DNA from: Pseudomonadota bacterium
Lineage (GTDB): Bacteria > Myxococcota_A > Polyangia > Haliangiales > Haliangiaceae
Length of the DNA stretch: 64,000 bases
NCBI GenBank assembly: GCA_022360315.1
Contig: JAKSDA010000568.1
Span: 36,297-100,296, forward strand
Direction of reading: 5' to 3'
The notes under the pieces are model-generated. The model had not been told where the DNA came from. It did not search any database and saw nothing but the letters and a program-made list of their open reading frames with translations. The translations under genes were made by a program, and so were the position numbers. Each line of letters begins with the position of its first letter. The stretch's first letter is position 1. Below are positions 61,461-64,000 of this stretch, piece by piece.

Positions 61461-61969
61461 CGTGGCGATGGTTATATCAGGGCGAACGAACCGAACGAAC
61501 GGCAGCTCGGACAGCTGGCGGATGCGCATCTGGTGATGGTAGCTGGGCAGGAACATGACGTGAAACAGCAGACGGAAGATCGACGGCACTTTGTCGGGCT
61601 TGGCGAACGGGTTCAGCCGCTGTCCGAGCTCAGCGTTTTGGTGAGGTTTGGGATCCATGCGAAAACGCATCGAGCAGGCCGAACGGGAGGATATTGGGCA
61701 TTGGACCAAGCGAATCGTTCCGTTGCTACTGTGGTCAACGTATTTCGGGACGACTGGCTGGTTTCCGTTCGACCCCACCCTGGAACCCAATAGTCCGGGC
61801 CACCATACCCCACCCGCCGGCGCAGACGGGTGGGATTGGCAACCGCGATGGCGGTGAAAAAGTGCTTCTTTTTCAGATCGTTACGCGATTGACCACGGCT
61901 CTCCCCACAGCGGAACCGTGACAGCCAACAGCCAATACGTGACTTCCCTTACGGTCCAGCTCGCAAAGC
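61461..61969. other. Gap with unidentified gene fragment
   Basis: On the minus strand around 61640-61480 a frame reads LNPFAKPDKVPSIFRLLFHV, then MFLPSYHHQMRIRQLSELPF, which looks protein-like but is not recognised; it has no start and is broken by the surrounding sequence. REP-like copy D lies at 61808-61844. No complete gene. Confidence 0.4.
61808..61844 (+). repeat. REP-like repeat, copy D
   Basis: ACCCCACCCGCCGGCGC followed by AGACGGGTGGGATTGGCAAC. Intergenic, between the unidentified fragment and the VapC remnant. Confidence 0.75.
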
Positions 61970-62399
61970 TCATATGACCACTCCTTGAATTCGGCCGGGA
62001 ATCAAATGTTCGAAATCGCGATCCGTAGTCAAAAGCACGGCGCCGCTCGCCTTGGCCGATGCAGCAATCCACACGTCATTCTTGCTCATATTGCGTGCTC
62101 CATCCGGGTGGTTTTGTGAGCATAGGTCAATATCAACATACGCCTCGATGATCTTTGGATGACTGATATCGACGGTTACGAGATTGTCGAGCATGGTTTG
62201 CAACGCAGCCAGTTTCTTGTCACCCCATTTGGTTGCGCCGTGCGAGAACGCCCAGTTCGGCATGAGAAACGATACAAACCAGCGAGCGAAGCGGAGCAGC
62301 GCTTAATAGAAATCGTTCGTCGATACTGCGTCCAAGTTCCTTGCCGCGTATTAAAGCCAAAAGGACCGAAGTATCTAGCAAATGGAGCGTTTGGCTCAT
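61970..62399 (-). pseudogene. PIN-domain (VapC-type) toxin, single frameshift
   Basis: From ATG 62399 the minus strand reads MSQTLHLLDTSVLLALIRGK, then LRSLVCIVSHAELGVLARRN, and meets a stop at about 62225. A second frame continues without loss of similarity: WGDKKLAALQTMLDNLVTVD, NMSKNDVWIAASAKASGAVL and TTDRDFEHLIPG to the stop at 61970. The four acidic PIN residues (D in LDTS, E in HAELG, D in KNDVW, D in TDRDF) are all present across the two frames, so a single 1-nt change near 62220-62230 separates the halves. The intact length would be about 143 residues. A sequencing error is an alternative to real inactivation. Its start overlaps the stop of the upstream 314-residue gene as ATGA. Confidence 0.8.
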
Positions 62400-63340
62400 C
62401 TAATAGCCTCAAGGGCATTGCGAAGCTCTTCATCGGATTCATCGCCAGGCCAAATGCCGAGAAAGGCCGATATTCCTTTCTCTGATGTCTGTAGCATGGG
62501 CTCGATCACGAGTGATTTGATACCTGCGTCTGGACTCGGGACGGTTGCCCACAACTCATCTCCCTCGCTTGCCGCCCCGACATATTCAGCTGCTACAAAG
62601 AGCAAACGGCCGGAGGACCCGAAATGCGCCCGACCAGATATCACTACCCGCGTATTAAAAAGTTTGCGCAACAGCTCAGAGTTGGGAGCATCCAGCCTTG
62701 CGCGAACCGTGATGTCCTGCGATACACGCAAGGTGATTTCGGCGCTTGTGGCCGATATTGTATCGAGCGTACCCGTTACTCGCACGCTCCGAGGTGCAGG
62801 GGTTTGGTCTCGTAGGCGCTCGATAACTGTTGCGTCAGACTCGCGTACAGTCACGGTCCCGAGTTGATCTGAAAGCCCGCCGAGCTGTATGCCCGATTTA
62901 CCCCCAGCACGAGCAAAACGCGCACAGGTATCGAGTAGCGCACGATCTGCATCCAGCTTGTCCCAATTCCCCGTGGCCGCCCTAGCGAGCACGTGGCCAA
63001 AAAAGTCGACCGCGCTGCTTTCCTCATCATAGTGCTCGAGATGTGGTAGCTCCCCGCTGTGAGCAGACTCGGCGAAGAGCCAAGCCGCTGATAAAGGCTG
63101 GGTGGACGCCTCTAAGTTCACAATCGTGGAGCCTGCGATAAGTCCTGTCACGTCGATGTGTGTTGCGTCCTTCCACCGAGTGGGATAAGGCCCGGAGCGT
63201 AGACTCTCCCCCTCAACAACAAACCGAAATGCACGCCTCGCACCCTCGATCAGCGCGCTTATCGCTTCTACCAACCGCTCTGCGGACACTCGTACATCGC
63301 CGCGCGAATCACCGAGCAAAGTAAGTGTGTGCTCCTTCAT
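62396..63340 (-). CDS. Hypothetical protein coupled to the VapC-type gene
   Basis: 314 residues, not a family I recognise. The N-terminal part (about 1-100) is mixed alpha/beta (LTLLGDSRGDVRVSAERLVE, VTGLIAGSTIVNLEAST). A middle region includes VRVTGTLDTISATSAEITLR, and a beta-rich part TRVVISGRAHFGSSGRLLFV follows; the end is acidic. No helix-turn-helix is obvious. It overlaps the PIN gene by ATGA, an arrangement typical of antitoxin-toxin pairs, but it is far larger than a VapB antitoxin. Role in neutralising the PIN protein is inference. Confidence 0.7.
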   Translation of the reverse strand: MKEHTLTLLGDSRGDVRVSAERLVEAISALIEGARRAFRFVVEGESLRSGPYPTRWKDATHIDVTGLIAGSTIVNLEASTQPLSAAWLFAESAHSGELPHLEHYDEESSAVDFFGHVLARAATGNWDKLDADRALLDTCARFARAGGKSGIQLGGLSDQLGTVTVRESDATVIERLRDQTPAPRSVRVTGTLDTISATSAEITLRVSQDITVRARLDAPNSELLRKLFNTRVVISGRAHFGSSGRLLFVAAEYVGAASEGDELWATVPSPDAGIKSLVIEPMLQTSEKGISAFLGIWPGDESDEELRNALEAIR

Positions 63341-64000
63341 ATTGGTATAGTTGCGCTTAGTTTGGGGAAAGACAACAGGCGTCGATCACCGTCCACCCAC
63401 GATATCGAACACCGGCACCCGTCGGAAAGACATTGGTGAAGAACGTCGGCGGCTTGATTTCTCTTTTGGGCGGAATGGCAAAACTTCTTGCTCATCTGGG
63501 GTCTCCTTGCTGGGTGCCCCGACCTGGCGATCGCGGCGAACCCGCACGCTACTCCTGTCGGTGCGCGGCCCACGCGCGCCGACGGTCCTCGATCTCTGTC
63601 CCCCACTGCTTGCGCACCTCAAGCAGTCTATCGAAGAAGGCTCACCAATGAGTCGGCTGCTGGCAAGGTACGCGACCAGGTTAGCGACGACCTTCTTGCG
63701 CGGGCCCTCGAAGGCGACATCGTCGAGGACACTGCTCAGCTGCTCGTCGTACCTAAACAGCTGCTCGAGCCATTAAGTCCGTCCTCCGGTCACCGCTGCG
63801 CAATGGACGTGTCGATCTGCACTCCGAGTGGTCACTACAATCGACCGATCTGTCACGAATGCTAAGGTCGACTTGAGCACTTTTCGACCGGACAAGTGAG
63901 TGAGAGGGAGCGTGAGCGGCGCGGGGGAGCGCGAGCGTGGGGCGAGCGGCGAGCGTGAGCACGAGTCTGGGTCACGGGGCGGCTTGCGGCGTGCACGGTA
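63341..64000. other. Right-end region: gene fragments and GAGC-rich sequence
   Basis: No complete gene. A decayed coding fragment (63549-63772) is listed separately. From about 63895 to 63965 the plus strand is a purine-rich run of GAGCG-like words similar to those near 58110-58130. Sequence continues beyond the window. Confidence 0.45.
63549..63772 (-). pseudogene. 3' remnant of an unidentified gene, frameshifted
   Basis: One minus-strand frame reads WLEQLFRYDEQLSSVLDDVA, then FEGPRKKVVANLVAYLASSR, and loses protein-like character at about 63640. A second frame takes over with FFDRLLEVRKQWGTEIEDRR, then RAWAAHRQE and a TAG stop at 63549. Together they look like the last 70-75 residues of a protein with one frameshift and no start. 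I cannot name the family. Confidence 0.35.

Overview
The window looks like a chromosome segment of a Myxococcota (former Deltaproteobacteria) bacterium. Reasons: roughly 60% G+C by eye, a Ser/Thr kinase with the HRDVSPSN catalytic loop typical of myxobacteria, an FHA-domain sigma-54 activator beside it, very large TPR proteins, and many PAS, STAS, histidine-kinase and SpoIIE-phosphatase signalling genes. This assignment is inference; no rRNA or tRNA gene is present to confirm it.

Left part (1-23.7 kb). Protein-quality genes (tig, and clpP cut by the window start) come first, then a winged-helix-like protein, a hexapeptide acyltransferase and a CBS protein. A signalling region follows: a pseudo-receiver/HATPase protein (4.9-5.9 kb), a giant 2137-residue TPR protein, two paralogous STAS-plus-zinc-ribbon proteins (12.8 and 19.9 kb), a PAS protein, a membrane HAMP-SpoIIE phosphatase, an exported TPR protein, a PhnD-like binding protein and a PAS-histidine kinase/response regulator pair. 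The parts recall a partner-switching pathway, but the residue equivalent to the phosphorylated serine of SpoIIAA-type STAS domains is cysteine in both paralogues, and the two small PAS domains share a four-cysteine signature. A SEC-C protein and a YeeE/YedE sulfur-transporter pair with a good sigma-54-like promoter close this part.

Middle (23.7-51.5 kb). A NACHT-like ATPase with pentapeptide repeats; an alpha-2-macroglobulin lipoprotein with its partner PBP1C; two coiled-coil genes; the Ser/Thr kinase and FHA-sigma-54 activator; cysD-cysN with a degenerate APS-kinase domain fused to CysN; two leucine-catabolism genes (HMG-CoA lyase and an enoyl-CoA hydratase); a phytanoyl-CoA dioxygenase; a fatty-acid desaturase; a cytosolic PhnD-like protein; argC-argB; peptide deformylase; and a SAM methyltransferase.

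Right part (51.5-64 kb). This is an accessory island. It opens with a 5'-truncated, frameshifted large serine recombinase. Next comes a 1576-residue SIR2-domain protein whose layout (SIR2, degenerate STAND-like NTPase, long helical C-terminus) suggests an abortive-infection defence gene. Then follow a series of toxin-antitoxin-like units in several states of decay: broken ParE with intact antitoxin, Uma2, a nucleotidyltransferase pair with a scrambled 3' end, an intact ParE pair, and a frameshifted VapC with a 314-residue partner. Four copies of a REP-like repeat of about 39 bp are scattered among them, one inside the damaged nucleotidyltransferase gene. The island's gaps contain further unidentified gene fragments.
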